The notes under the pieces: generated by a model
Seen by the model: only the letters and a program-made list of their open reading frames with translations
Databases searched by the model: none
What the model was told of the DNA's origin: nothing
In this document: positions 45,501-60,446 of the stretch, piece after piece
Numbering within the stretch: the first letter of the stretch is position 1
Layout of the letters: each line of letters begins with the position of its first letter
Source of the DNA: Selaginella moellendorffii
Taxonomy: Eukaryota; Streptophyta; Lycopodiopsida; Selaginellales; Selaginellaceae
Assembly (NCBI RefSeq): GCF_000143415.4
Contig: NW_003314314.1
Span: forward strand, 803,443 to 867,442
DNA: 64,000 nt
Direction of reading: 5' to 3'
Translations under genes and position numbers: made by a program

Positions 45501-46038
45501 GGAGGACAAGTCCAGAACCATGAGACCCTGTAAGCTGCCAATGCCGGCTGGAATCGGCCCAGAGAAGAGATTTCTACCCAGAACCAGGCTCCGGAGATTC
45601 ACGAGGTTGCCTATCGATGCTGGGATGGTGCCGTTGAATCGATTCGAGTGGAGGCTCAATCGCCGCAGGCCCACGAGATTGCCGATCTCATCTACACGGC
45701 AAGAGTGGATGAAATCTCTGGGAAGAACGAGACACGAAAATAGAAAGATTACCTGAGATTGCTCCTCGCAGCTCCAGGCCAGGGAGGCGGAGCTCCACGA
45801 CTCGGTTGTTCAAGCAAGAAATCCCACGCCAGGAGCACGGCGCGGTGGTGGAGTTGATCCATTGAGCCAGCGCTCCCTCCGGATCATTCAGATTGCTCTT
45901 GAAGGCGATGAGAGCCGCAATATCGCTCTGAGCCGATCCTCCCTGCGCCGCCACGAGCTCGCCGCAAAACCCCCAAACCAAGAACGCGAGCAGCAGCAGC
46001 GGCGCCATCGCCTCGGATGATCTTGCGACGACGCTCAT
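42520..46038 (-). CDS. MUS: LRR receptor-like kinase, MUSTACHES-like (atypical kinase)
   Basis: Three exons (45753-46038, 45056-45691, 42520-44957) give 1119 residues, close to Arabidopsis At1g75640/At4g36180. The ectodomain has a signal peptide, an LRRNT with SDIAALIAFKSNLNDP and CSWRGISC, and over 25 plant-type LRRs. A transmembrane helix is at about residue 760, and a kinase-like domain carries VHGDVKPSNVLFD, SDFGLEAM and SPEATVSGQLTRESDVYSFG. The glycine loop is degenerate (LSRTRYGIVFKA) and the ATP-binding Lys is Arg (VLSIRRLPDG), as in this family generally; HGD replaces HRD. MUSTACHES acts in stomatal wall symmetry in Arabidopsis. An alternative start at 46008 gives a shorter signal peptide. 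Fragments of the kinase end recur at 36.2 kb. Confidence 0.93.
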
Positions 46039-47400
46039 CCCGCAAGATTCGTGCGCGCCGCCTTCCTTCTCCTCATCCCGAAATATCGCGCGGCGACCCG
46101 GATTTTCGAGCCGCCATTCCCTGCCCTCACGAGCGCTGCGAAGATCACACTACCCTAGCTCGCCGCAGCCGAATCAAGAAGGCGGCAGCGCTCTCTCGGG
46201 GGAGCTCGCTCATCGATCAGACAAGATCACGAATGCTCGTCCGCTAGCGCGCAGCGCCATGGATTGAATCGATCGCTGCCCGGATTCTCGCCTCGCCGCG
46301 CACTCCTATTCCCCGCCCCTGGCCGTTGTTTTCTTGCACTGACGAACGAGAGCTACGAGTAGAGGGCACAATATACGCATATTCCAGCGTATACGTTACT
46401 GCCACAAGCAAACAGACGCGTCAGTTAATTTAACCCCGCTCAGTTAGAATTTGACTCGCGCCTTCGTTCGCGCCTGATTTTACTGCGATGCTTTCGCCAT
46501 AACGTCACGTCCTCCTACCCATAGACCCTAAAATTTAATCGCCACATTGGCGCCAACTTTGGCATTATCTAGATTGGTGCATTCTAGAAACCATGGAAAA
46601 TACCTTTGAGCCTTTACGAATTATTTGATCAATCGAGAACATCCATGGATCGCGATGTATCATGCGACGTTTGCCCCACCTCACAAAGATTCCTTAAAGA
46701 TGTTTTTGTCCCAAAAGAGCCCCTGGGTTTGATTGGATTGGAGGAGGAGAGCGAGCGATCCAAATTCCTTGCAAAGGTTTTTGGCGAGAGAGAGCGATAA
46801 GGTATAGTAGCAACACGAATGGGAGCAAGCTACGTGACACGACTCGGACGGCCAGGATGGAGCCCACAATCCGACGGACGGATGCGCGCCATGTGGGCAG
46901 CCTGTCGGGTGTAAGATCGAACGGCCAGGGGTGGCAGGGACCCTCGATCCGCGGGTTTTCCGGCCGTTGGTCGCGCTTCCCAGATTCCGGAATCCAGGAC
47001 GCCAAGAGCGCTTTCAAATGCGGTAGAATCCAGCCCCCGTCTATTTCACTGCCAGAGACCTCTTCTATCGCTCTTGCTTATGACACTGCGAAGAACACAG
47101 CGAGGCACTGGAGTGGTAACTTTGATGATCAGTGGTACCTGGTAAGGAGAACTGGCTTGGTTCAGTCTGCCCGTCCCTCTTCAATTCATATAAAACTTAT
47201 CCTTCCCGCGAAAAACGAGTATAAAAATCGCTGCTGGAAGCTTGTCTGCGTAGGAATGGAAAGAAAACTGCGAAGAACTCTAAACTCTATTGCTTTGCGG
47301 GAAAAGTACCTACCAGCCTGGGCTGCGTCGTTTTCGTGCCTGCTTCCACTCTTGGCTGGAAAACACAAAGATATTAAAACCAGCCACGATCAAGCGGAAG
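46039..47400. other. Promoter side of the LRR kinase and unassigned sequence
   Basis: GC-richer near the kinase start. ORFs of 183 codons (46857-47408, plus) and 107 codons (46694-47017, minus) overlap and show no domain or splice pattern I recognise. No gene supported. Confidence 0.35.
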
Positions 47401-47549
47401 AAAGATAGAAAAGCATGGAAGCTCACCTGATTGATATTGATACCGAGTAGCCATTACTGCTGGGAGACTGAGAAGCAGAGTTTGTTACGCTGGAGCAAAC
47501 GGTGTCTGCGTTTCCTGTTCTTCATCCCAAAGTCGTGACGTATAAGTCC

Positions 47550-47986
47550 ACTGTGTATAGACGAGCCTTTCAAAAATCCTCCCGAGTCCGTATCTTACTC
47601 GCTTTGATCCGCCGGGTTCTTTCCAACTTTGGAAAACATTTCGCTGCCAAGTTCTTTGGTACTTCACGGGCTCTCCAGAGTCGATATAGTTATATACTTC
47701 GAGGAAGAGGACGTGTGTGTTCTTGGCGAATCCAGCGCATGGCGAACCATAGCTAGAGTTCTTTTTCAGTGTGTCGTTGCGGAGCTTCATAAAAACGAGC
47801 TTGTCACCATGTGTATGAGTGACACCTTCAATCATGGAAAGGAAAAATATGCTGAGGGAACGAAGTTGAAAATAGAGGAAGCACTGACCTTGTTTTGTCT
47901 GGAATGACTTCATTGCTACGTGGCCCTTTCAGCAGTGTTCCTTCGTCCAGTTCTAGCATACTACCTGTATTGAATACGACTGCCAT
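47550..47986 (-). CDS. Hypothetical spliced gene, unrecognised (partial model)
   Basis: The minus strand offers a plausible start at 47986 (MAVVFNTGSMLELDEGTLLKG...), a donor at 47889/47888, a possible 18-bp exon near 47808-47825, then an open segment from 47752 reading YGSPCAGFAKNTHVLFLEVYNYIDSGEPVKYQ and QSWKEPGGSKR before a GTAAGA donor near 47597. The implied introns (about 55-65 bp) match the window's style. I do not recognise the family, and the 3' end is not resolved. A 142-codon unspliced ORF (47485-47913) covers part of the same frame. The composition suggests a small soluble beta-rich protein, but this is inference only. Confidence 0.3.
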
Positions 47987-48168
47987 CCAAATGCTGTTTG
48001 TTGATTTGGCATGAGCAGTGCCTCCTTGGCATTACCCGTGCCAGACAGTAGCATAGCTCAGCAGGAAGCAGCACGTCGTAAACTTATGATGAATTTCTTC
48101 GAAGTAACAGCAAGCGATCCTAGAACAACCAGCCAAAACATGTCAATAAATCAATCTTACAAGGGCAT

Positions 48169-51609
<3,441 letters not shown>

Positions 51610-51707
51610 AGACGCCGCTGCTCCCCTAAAACCCTAGTTCTTGCTTTCCCGCGCTCTCCAGCTGAAGATGTATTTGTAGCTTAAATATTTAAATTAGTAA
51701 CAACTAA

Positions 51708-51780
51708 GCTGGAGTAGCTCAGCCGGACAGAGCGTGTGGCTGTTAACCACAAGGTCGGAGGTTCGAACCCTCCCTCTAGC
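51708..51780 (+). tRNA. tRNA-Asn (GTT)
   Basis: 73-nt cloverleaf: acceptor GCTGGAG/CTCTAGC (one G-T pair), D arm with AGCTCAGCCGGACAGAGC, anticodon stem TGTGG/CCACA with loop CTGTTAA, and T arm GGAGGTTCGAACCCTCC. Anticodon GTT is at 51742-51744. No intron, and no CCA encoded. It lies within the 284-bp space between the divergent MCM4 and DnaJ start codons. A T-rich stretch soon after its 3' end could serve as Pol III terminator. Confidence 0.97.
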
Positions 51781-51893
51781 GTATATTTATACTTGTAATT
51801 TATACAAAATATCTAGGGGTCAAGGGTTCGAAGCCTGGGAATGGCTTTTCGAACTTTAGGGTTTTGCCTAGCTATGGTGTTGTGAGGCTCGTC

Positions 51894-53778
51894 ATGTCGA
51901 CGCTGTCACTTCGTTGCAGCGTGTTTTCGGAGCCATCGTCTTCCTCCACTCGCCAAAAGAGGGCTATTTCTTGTGCGTCTTGTTCCAGCTCCGAGAATTC
52001 ACAATGCAGGGATAGACGAAGCACGCTTGGAGGGCGTGTAGGAGTAGGATTTAGAGCTGGGAAAGGCGTAGGTGAGCAGCGATGGCTTTTTGCGGGGAGA
52101 AGAATCAAAGCGAGGCCGCTGCTTTGTCGAAATTCTTACCAAAGTAGCAGGACTGCGGCGACCCCATCGGATTATTATCAAGTTCTCGGGGTCAGTAGGA
52201 ACGCTAGCAAGCAGGAAATCAAAACTTCTTACAGGAAACTCGCTCGAGAGGTATGATTTTCCTCCTATGCATTTCACAAGCTTGCATTTTGATAGCTTTG
52301 TTGTTTTTCAGTTTCATCCAGACGTAAACAAGGAGTCCAATGCGGAAGAAAAGTTCAAGGAGATCACTGCTGCGTACGAGGTAAGAATTGGTCTTTGCAT
52401 TTCTTTCCATTCGACGAAGATCATTCCCATGTAGGTGCTCTCGGATGATGAAAAAAGAGCCATTTACGATCAATTTGGTGAAGATGGTCTAAAGGGAGGA
52501 GGTCCAACTTTCACGGTAAGACACAAACATTTCGATTGATAGAGATGATCTAGAGTTTGTTTGTGTGTGCAGGATAGTCCATTCGATATTTTTGACTCGT
52601 TTTTTGGAGGTCGAAGCGGATTTGGAAGGCGCAGAGGCACTGATAATTGGTCTGGAGTTCAAGGAAACGATCTCAGGTATGATCCAACTTGCAAAAAGCT
52701 CTTCTGTCGTTTTTCTCTTTTGGATTTTATTCTTTTTATCGTGACAATGTGTGTGTGTCTCTTCTGCAGCTACGATCTGAGCCTTGACTTCAAAGAAGCG
52801 GTTTTTGGAGTGGAAAAACAGTTTGACATATGGCATTTGGAAAGCTGCGAGGCATGTAGCGGAACTGGCGCCAGAAGTAAGAGCAGAAAGAAATGCCGAG
52901 TCTGTGGAGGAATGGGTGAAGTTATGCGAACACAAGAAACAGCCTTTGGGATGTTCTCACAGGTTAGCGATTCGTCGATAACGTTTGTTTTGTTGGCTCA
53001 CATTGTTTTTCTCTCTCTCAGGTGTCTACTTGTACAAACTGTGGTGGCGAGGGTGAAGTGATTTCCGATCACTGCAGAAAATGTGGAGGCAAAGGAGGTA
53101 TTCGAGCGAAAAAAACGATCAAACTAAGTGTTCCATGTGGAGTTGACAGCGGGAGCACTCTCCGTGTTGCTGGTGGAGGAGATGCTGGAGAAAGAGGGTG
53201 AGCTTAAATCTTGTGCTTGTTCTATATAGTTTCTTTGTGACTGACTGTGCCCTCTCTCAGTGGTCCATCTGGGGATCTCTACGTCAATCTTAAAATCAGA
53301 GACATGCCTGGAATTCGAAGAGACGGCATCAGTCTTTACTCCGAGATCTCTGTGAGCTATACGGAATGTATACTCGGGACAACGAAAAAGGTATGTTTCG
53401 CTGTTCTCTCGTATCTTAGTCGCATAAAACACAACTCTAACAGGTGAAAACGCTGGAAGGATTCTCGGATCTTCGTATTCCTGCGGGAACTCAACCAGGG
53501 GCATGTATAACCCTTCCGAAGATTGGTGTTCCAAGGCTTCGAAAGCCATCCCTTCGAGGGGATCACATTTTCTCCGTCAAAGTTTTACTTCCAACCAAAG
53601 TCAGGTGGGACTTTAGCAAAACTTTCTTCCTTGTTCTTCTTCGTAAATCCTTATCTTTTTCTTCTTCTACAGTGCCGCTGAGAAAGAACTCGTGGAAGAA
53701 CTGGCTCGTCTCGAGAAAGGCGCTCAATCCAGGCAAAGAAAATCCCAAAACTCCAAGACTGAAGCTAGTACGTGGTGA
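51894..53778 (+). CDS. Chloroplast DnaJ (Hsp40 type A)
   Basis: Nine exons (51894-52250, 52312-52380, 52435-52515, 52573-52676, 52770-52962, 53022-53197, 53261-53390, 53444-53604, 53673-53778) give 458 residues. Type-A J-proteins stimulate Hsp70 ATPase and hold unfolded substrates. Residues 1-85 are Ser/Arg-rich with few acids, a likely plastid transit peptide. The J domain follows (DYYQVLGVSRNASKQEIK, HPD motif in FHPDVNK), then a Gly/Phe-rich stretch (DIFDSFFGGRSGFG), four CxxCxGxG-type repeats (CEACSGTG, CRVCGGMG, CTNCGGEG, CRKCGGKG) and a C-terminal substrate-binding domain with GDLYVNLKI and HIFSVKV. This matches the plant DJA5/DJA6 plastid group. An upstream in-frame TTG is ignored. Confidence 0.93.
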
Positions 53779-53994
53779 TCAAACACATGGTTTGTCTATA
53801 AAACGTTGACAAGTGTAAGCGTGTGTCCATCCCCCATGTGAAAGCCAACAGTGGAGATTGAATCGAGTTCTACCATCCTATCCACTGAAAGAGCTGTGTA
53901 AGGATTCCTTTGTTCGTCTGGCAATGGCTCTGACGAAACAATCTTGGTACTTTTGGCTACATTCCTGATGTCCTTATTAGAAGTTTTTAGTGCC

Positions 53995-54960
53995 TTAGAA
54001 AAAATAACATGTTAACAATATATAAGGCATAGCTTCATCGAATCTTAGGCATTGAGGAGACATGGTTGTTGGAAAAGTTTTGTGGATGTTGCTCTCAGCC
54101 AATGGGAGAGCCTCACACCTTGGGTCTTCGGTTAGAGAAGAATTTAACACACGTCCAGTTGAGTTTAAAGGTGAACTTTGTGGGCCGCTAGATAGCGCCA
54201 TCTGATGGGGTGGGTTATAGGATGAGAGGATAGTTGAAGCTGCTGGCGAGCTATTGGAAGACTTGAAGGATTGGTACATCGAGATGCCTCTTGTGGCTAT
54301 AAAGGTTTCCCATTGTGTCATATTCAACACGTTCAACCACAGGAAGGTGAATGAAGATTGGGTTCAACAGTTGATGCAGTCCATGCTCAAGAATCCACAA
54401 AGTCCCGGATATTGGTGTTGTAATACATATAAAAAAAATGGAGGGCAATGCAATCCACATTACTCACTCGTTTCAAAGATGAGTACTCGGAGCGCTCCAA
54501 CGTGAAGTTTCTCATAGTCTCCAGGCAACACTTGTGCCTTGTGATGCATAAAATCTAGAAAGATCCTAACGTGCCATAGAGTATCAAGGACAAATTTTGT
54601 TTCTGCATCAACTTCTCTGGAGGTCATCACAATATCGCCAACAAAAAGGAGTGGTTTGAGTCTTACATCTGGGAGATGCTTGAACACACTTGTTTCCATT
54701 GGAAGAAGTTGGATTGTCCAAGGAAGCTCGGCACTGGAAAAGCAAAGGGGGTTGCTTTTGTGGTTAGTCCAATCATGTAACAGGAGATCTCCTGTACCAA
54801 ATTCCTTTTTATTGCAGGACTTTGAGGAGATTGTAAAGAAAACCTTGAAAAAAGATTGCAATCTCATATACATCTTGCTACAGTGTACCACCCTTGGTTC
54901 AATATAATCAAGGATTATGAAAGTGGAAACCTCTTCAACATACTTGGGAAGCAAGATGGG
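53995..54960 (-). mobile_element. LINE reverse transcriptase fragment
   Basis: The minus strand encodes an LKPLLFVGDIVMTSRE block where functional LINE RTs have LLYADDVVLLS, followed by a helical segment (TKFVLDTLWHVRIFLDFMHH). The catalytic YADD is changed to FVGD, so the copy is dead. Frames break downstream. Together with 37.2-38.1 kb this shows LINE relics in the window, but the two fragments cover different regions and may not be one family. Confidence 0.5.
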
Positions 54961-56134
54961 TAAAAGGTTGAGCTTGCACTGAATGCTCTTTCAAGATCTT
55001 CTCTTCAATTAAGGGCTGAAAAGTATTTTTGGAAGGGTTTTAAATGTATAATAGGGATATATAATTTAATTTCTTACTGGGCATGTTTATCTTTGTTTTG
55101 AGTTTGACTTGGGTCTAAACCCATTTATAAAATAGTGTTAAATTCCATTTGGCTATATTGTTTTTGCCATTTAAATGCTGGAAACTCTAATATTTATCCT
55201 ATGTTATTTTGTACTTTTATTCCTTTGCTCATTGGTTGTATGTTGAGAGTTAGCTAACCTTGAAACTCAGATCCCACTTTATTGCTTGTGGCACATATAT
55301 TGAAGAGTTAGGTTTCACACTTTGGTTATATTATGATGATTTATTATACATTATAAAATCAGTACCATGTGTGCTGCATTTAGTATTATAGGAATAGTCT
55401 CAGCAGATACTATCTAATACGGGGAGGGGATTTTGAGTGCATATTGAATCTTTGTTTTGTAGTGCAATAAAATTGTACTTCAATTCCAAATTCATATGTG
55501 CTATATGAATCTATTTCTCATTTTTATGTTTTTGAATTGATTATAAATTTCCATTAGCAATATCTATGCAAACTAAATCTTACACCACTTAAGTTGCCTA
55601 TTAGTGCTTAGTATTAAAAGGGGGATGATGTCATATATTTATCATCTTTTGGTATTTTTTGAAGTGTTTTTAATTTAAGTTGCCTATTAGTGCTTAGTAT
55701 TGAAAGGGGGGATGATGTCATATATTTATCATCTTTTGGTATTTTTTGAAGTGTTTTTAATTGAAACATTTGTTGATGGGATTTGAACTCAAGAATTATT
55801 ATGCATATGCATGAACAAAATTAGGTTTTTGGATTAGTTTGAGATTGGGCAAGATTAGTTTCTAGAGATCCAAAACTTTGTATTTAAGGTATTCAACAGA
55901 AATTCATTTTTTATTTTTTATCTTTAATATTTTATTGGTTGTTTATTGTTTTACCTTCTCTTGATAACAAGCTCCTAACACAAATAACTTATATAATATT
56001 TGAAAATAGCAACAACTTTTGATTCAATGAAAATATGTGAGATAAATATTATCTATATTTTCTTAAGCATAAAGACTTGTTGTAGTATAAGTCATTTAAA
56101 TTGCAATAATAATCTTATACAAATAAATATACTA
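54961..56134. other. AT-rich gene-free stretch
   Basis: No gene. Contains the 86-bp tandem duplication at 55591-55762 and, near 55373-55420, a degenerate counterpart of the family-B LTR/PBS junction (GCTGCATTTAGTATTATAGG resembling the intact GCTACATTTGGTATCAGAGG). Confidence 0.5.
55591..55762 (+). repeat. Perfect-class 86-bp tandem duplication
   Basis: Copy 1 is 55591-55676 and copy 2 starts at 55677, beginning AAGTTGCCTATTAGTGC. The copies differ by one substitution and one extra G in the G run, plus the last bases. Recent by sequence identity. Confidence 0.9.
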
Positions 56135-56435
56135 GTCATTGCATAGCAATGCTTGGTTTTCTTAAGTTAATAGTAGTGTTATTCTTTTTATTAATCCAAT
56201 TGATCAAATGAAAGTTTATAATTATTAACATACTTATAATTTATAACACAAGATTAATCTTATTCATTAGATGGTAGAATAAACTAGAATGTACTAAAAA
56301 AAATTTATGAAAGTTTATAAATTATAAACTTGTTTATAAATAAAAAATTAATCTAATAAATAACAACCGTTAGTTGATAAAATATCCCAAAATATCAAAG
56401 TATATTCTAAATTTATTCTTTACCATCTAAGTCTT
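56135..56435 (-). repeat. Repeat family A, copy 4 (inverted)
   Basis: The reverse complement aligns over its length with 39409-39707: GAATATACTTTGATATT at its start, the two ATTAAT/TTATAAATTATAA sub-repeats, and AACCAAGCATTGCTATGCAA at its end. Confidence 0.65.
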
Positions 56436-57271
56436 TTTACATTCTGGAACATGGGAAGGATGATTATTGGATTCTTGGATAGCAGCATCTGGCAATCCAA
56501 AAGCTTTGGAGATCATGGTATGAGCAGAATCCTCAGCAGATGGAATGCAATCTGTGAGGCAAGCGCTTCAACTCTTCCAATTGCAACAGGCAAGTCCCGA
56601 GCAGTATATTGTTCGAAGGATGTAGTCTCCTAGACTGTGTGGCAAACGTATCCGCTGGGAATCTCAAGCTATATCTGTTGACTCTGATGCCGCAGTGGGA
56701 TGAAATCGCCTGGACGATCAGGCTACGGGCATCTGGATCGAGCAGGGTTTATGGCGGCTTCGCAAGTTCTCAATTTCTGGCCGACCATGTTCGGCTTGCG
56801 ACATCACTATCCCTTGACTATCAAGGGTGTGGATCACCATCACCAGGAGGAGACAAGAGCAAGGAGCTTCTGCAGGCAATTCCGGTGTACAAGAAGATCC
56901 CACATCGTCGACTGCATCGACAATGGGTGGCCGGATGGTCACAAGCTGCTGCCTTATGATCCTTACCAGAAGGCTGGACAGATTTCAGTGACAGGTAGGT
57001 GAGACGAATGAGTTGGGGAAGTTTCTTGTTTTGCCGAGGATCCGTTCAACGCTCTTCGTGCTGGTTTCTCTCGCGGGCTGCTATGAGTGCCGCTATGGAT
57101 TCAGCTGGCTACATTCTCCTGGCCAACATGTACATGGAAGGGTAGGTCAGGTCGATGTTGTTGCCCCTCCGTCCGTGGAACGCGATTCTCAGAGCAAATG
57201 CCGAGTGTTATTTTCTGGACATGAATAAAGGTCTTTATATCTTAACAAATTTATTTTAAAATCTTTTTGTC
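56436..57271. other. Unassigned stretch with exon-like ORFs
   Basis: Plus-strand ORFs (116 codons at 56609-56959; 100 codons at 56700-57002) overlap in different frames. One frame ends with IVDCIDNGWPDGHKLLPYDPYQKAGQISVTG before GGTGAG and looks coding in style, but I do not recognise it and could not connect it to anything. Treat as unresolved. Confidence 0.3.
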
Positions 57272-59018
57272 TTAGAAGTTCCGCCTTGGCTTGAGTATGA
57301 CAGGCATGCCATGCTTTGGGATCAGGGGTCCTGTAATGACTGGGTGGTGCCGGTAATTTGGAGACAATTTAACCTCGAATCTCTGAAAGATGTTAGCAAT
57401 GATTACTTTGCACTGCACCTCAGAGAAGGCCCTTCCAATGCAGGTTCGAACTCCATAGGCAAATGGCATGAACGCCATGGGATGCTTGGCTGCAGTTGCT
57501 GTACCATTCTTGAAGCGGGATGGGTTGAATTCATTTACATCATCTCCCCACAGATCTGGGTCATGATGCAGCGCAACAACATTAACGCTCACCCCCAGTC
57601 CTTTGGGAATGGACACGTCCCCCACCATAGTGTCTTTAATGCACAATCTTGTGATGAGCGGCATTGTGGGATACAGCCTCAATGTCTCGCGCAGAATCAT
57701 CTCAATCTGCACAAACAAGAACCATACAGCAAGCTTAGTTATGTGGATCAAAGGACAAATCCGATTAACTGGTTACCGTGGTTAGCTTGCTGACATCTTT
57801 GGGACTAACAAATCCTCCATCCAGAACGTGGTCAACTTCTTGTCTTGCCTTTTCTTGCCAACTGGGATGGAGAGCCAGCATCAACATTGTGAATGAGAGA
57901 AGTGGGGCCAAGCTGATAAACCCTGTAGCATAGAGTGTTTTCAACTCCGCAACAATCACGTCTTCTCTAACATCTGGATTATCCAAAAGTTTCCCAATAA
58001 AATCAACGTTATTGCCTTCTGTTGTCTTCTTTCTTCGCTCTCTCACTTGCTTACGAACAAGGTCATTTAGCTGTTTCCGTACTTTCCACCGCTCAACGTT
58101 TATACCGAAGGGGATTGGCCTGCACCACAATATCTTCCGTAAGTCAGTACAGTTGATATGCTTTTTCCTTAAGCCACCTGTACCTGGCAAATGGTAACCA
58201 GCTCCAGGTCTCTTGGTCATCTTGCAGCTTGAGCAATGTGATGTTATACTTTGAGAATGTTCTGAAAGTCATTGTTTTCCAACCCCAGTGTTGTCCTTGC
58301 TACAACATCCACATTCAAGCACATGAACTCAACTTGAACATCTAGCTCCCTCTCCATGTCTCCACTCTCCTTCACAAAGGCTTCCCATTTTGCCATGACT
58401 TGGCTTGTTGCATTGTTCACAGTTTCAACCATTGCGTGTGCAATAGAGTTCAGTCAACCTTAAACTTTGACCTTGTTAATACAGTATCACCTTGACTTCG
58501 TCAATGTAGCTACAATTTGTCTCTGCCTGGCCCAAGCTTCTCCATCTGCATGGAAGAGGCCCTTATGAAAGATATCATCAGAAAAGACCTTGATGAAGTG
58601 GGACTTGATGAAATCCTTGTGCTTCTTCATAAACAGATCCCATATCATCTTGGGCTCTGAGATCACAATCCGGGGCTCCCGCAGCCACCAGTTCAAGTGT
58701 ACGTTCCCTGAAAGTCAAAGTGAATTTAAAAGTACACTAATAATGTTGTGAAGTTAAATTGAAGCCCACCATAGAATTTGATGTTCTGTGCAGAACATGA
58801 GGCAGAATATCGTGGCTGATCTCCTTCATGTCAGGCTTCCCATACAAAACATCAAAGATGGGATTCGGAGGATTGGGTGAGCCTCGTATGCCTTGCTTCT
58901 CCATCACTGGACGGAGGGCACTGGCCAGCCAATAGTAGCGCATGAAGAAGCTGCACACCATCCATAGAACAGACAATGCAAGCACGAGTGCGACAAGAAG
59001 AACCGAGATGACATCCAT
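57272..59018 (-). pseudogene. CYP72-clan cytochrome P450 pseudogene (B)
   Basis: Begins with an intact ER anchor (MDVISVLLVALVLALSVLW, start 59018) and ends with an intact ExxR (RETLRLYPT), FNPSRF, heme loop FAYGVRTCIGR and C terminus. In between, three faults break the frame. The end of exon 1 is out of phase with the KFYG/phase-1 intron site (about 58785). The exon beginning IAHAMVETV has no AG acceptor that avoids an in-frame TGA (about 58460). A frameshift lies at about 58262 after LENNDF. The I-helix also lacks the usual AGHETT acid-alcohol pair, reading ATGFISLAPLL. The clan is assigned from overall layout. A non-functional gene, unless the breaks are sequence errors. Confidence 0.75.
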
Positions 59019-59049
59019 TATTGGTGAGGCAGAGCTGAGACGAGGGCCG

Positions 59050-59825
59050 TAGAGAATTTATACACCAGCAAGTATTCACAGAGCTGCCCGTGAGACGACC
59101 TTGAAATCACGAACCTAAGATCTTTGTGCTTGACAAGACTACTCAAGGCGGAATGACTACAGGTTGTGAAGTCTTTTACAGGTAGTGTTCCTAGGCACCA
59201 AAAGACCATTACGGAACGACACGCTCAGAGTGACAATAAGAGCGGTGCATGCGTGTCGACCCAACAGCTACATATATATTGCATGGGAGACCTTACACAC
59301 ATAGGAGTAGAATCTCCTTAAAGAAACATCCTTCCTGGTTGAAGACTGTCAGGAACGTTTGTTGAAGAGATGACCCGATTGAATCAGTAGGGACTGTTTT
59401 CATGCAGCACCTGTCTAAAAATAACACGCCATGCACTTCACCCCCACCTCGATCGATCACTCACTTTATTACGGACCAACGAGGTGGTCTAAATGGACGA
59501 CCCAAACACTATGATGGACGTTCTCAGTGGTGTTCACTCTCGCATCATACACCACCAAGTATTCACAGAGCTGCCCACGAGACCAGCCAGGCATAGAGAT
59601 TGAGACCTTAAAAGCACGAGCCTAGACCCGCCCCGACAGAATCGATGGGCCTGGGGTCGACCCGGACGAATCCTATTAACATGGGAGGATCCCCCTCCAA
59701 AGCTCAGCTAAATCTTCTTGCGCCTTTTTTATTTGACCTTCCAAGTTTTGGATTCGTTTGGCCTTCAAGAAACATTCCAGGAACATCCTTCAAAGACTGT
59801 CTGGCGGGGGGAGAACGTTAATGAC
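59050..59825. repeat. Duplicated promoter halves between P450 B and the SDR/OMT locus
   Basis: 59055-59125 (ACACCAGCAAGTATTCACAG...) resembles 59548-59625, and the AACATCCTTCCTGG...GACTGTCAGGAACG segment at 59322-59358 resembles 59770-59805. The two halves are diverged tandem duplicates about 0.45-0.5 kb apart that fill the 860 bp between divergent starts. Confidence 0.55.
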
Positions 59826-59881
59826 CCAATTTTTCAGGTCTTATAAATAGAAATGTTGGGAGTAAACACCAGAAGTGAGGG

Positions 59882-60446
59882 ATGATGGCTCAGTTGCGAG
59901 GGATGATGGTTTGTGTCACTGGAGCATCGGGTTTCGTTGGATCCTGGATTGTCAAATACCTCCTTGACAAAGGCTATACTGTACGTGGAGCAGTCCGAGA
60001 TCCAGAGGATTTGCGCAAGGTGGAACACCTCAAAAATCTCAAGGGGGCCAACCAGACGTAAAAGCTGATTTGCTCGACAATAGCCTAGTTTGCCAAGTTG
60101 TGATCCACACGGCATGCCCCTGTCCAGAGGCGAATTTCCGAATCATTAATCCGCAGACCGAGCTGATCGAGCCTTCAGTGAAAGGCACACTCAACGTCCT
60201 GAAAGCCAGCTTCAGTTCTGGAGTTTCCACTGTTGTGATGACGTCCTATGTATTTGGATCCAACTCGGCCTCTGGAGCAGACAGTGGATGAATCATGCTG
60301 GAGCGATGTGGAGTACGTTGTCCAGATCAAGGAGTGGTACTGCCTGGCGAAGACTCTTGCTGAAAAATCCGCATGGGAGTTCGCTGCTGCTCAAGGCAAT
60401 GGTATCAAACTGATTGTGATCAACCCAGCAGTCGTGGCTGGATTGC
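59882..60446 (+). pseudogene. Cinnamoyl-CoA-reductase-like SDR, broken
   Basis: Starts [22 protein letters not shown], the NADP-binding Rossmann motif TGxSGFxGS of SDR108E reductases (CCR, DFR and relatives). A stop at 60059-60061 ends this frame; the protein resumes in another frame with ADLLD, VIHTACPCP, ELIEPSVKGTLNVLKA and VVMTSYV, then shifts again into VDESCWSD and the catalytic EWYCLAKT (Tyr-x-x-x-Lys) and IKLIVINP. Family enzymes are about 320 residues; here roughly 190 codons remain, with an internal deletion before HTACPCP. It runs directly into an O-methyltransferase segment. Dead by frame. Confidence 0.85.

Noticed and set aside
42991-45756. Several plus-strand ORFs of 100-230 codons
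   Set aside because: Antisense frames of the LRR receptor kinase.
47485-47913. 142-codon unspliced minus ORF as a complete gene
   Set aside because: It starts and ends within likely introns; a spliced model explains the coding-like parts better.
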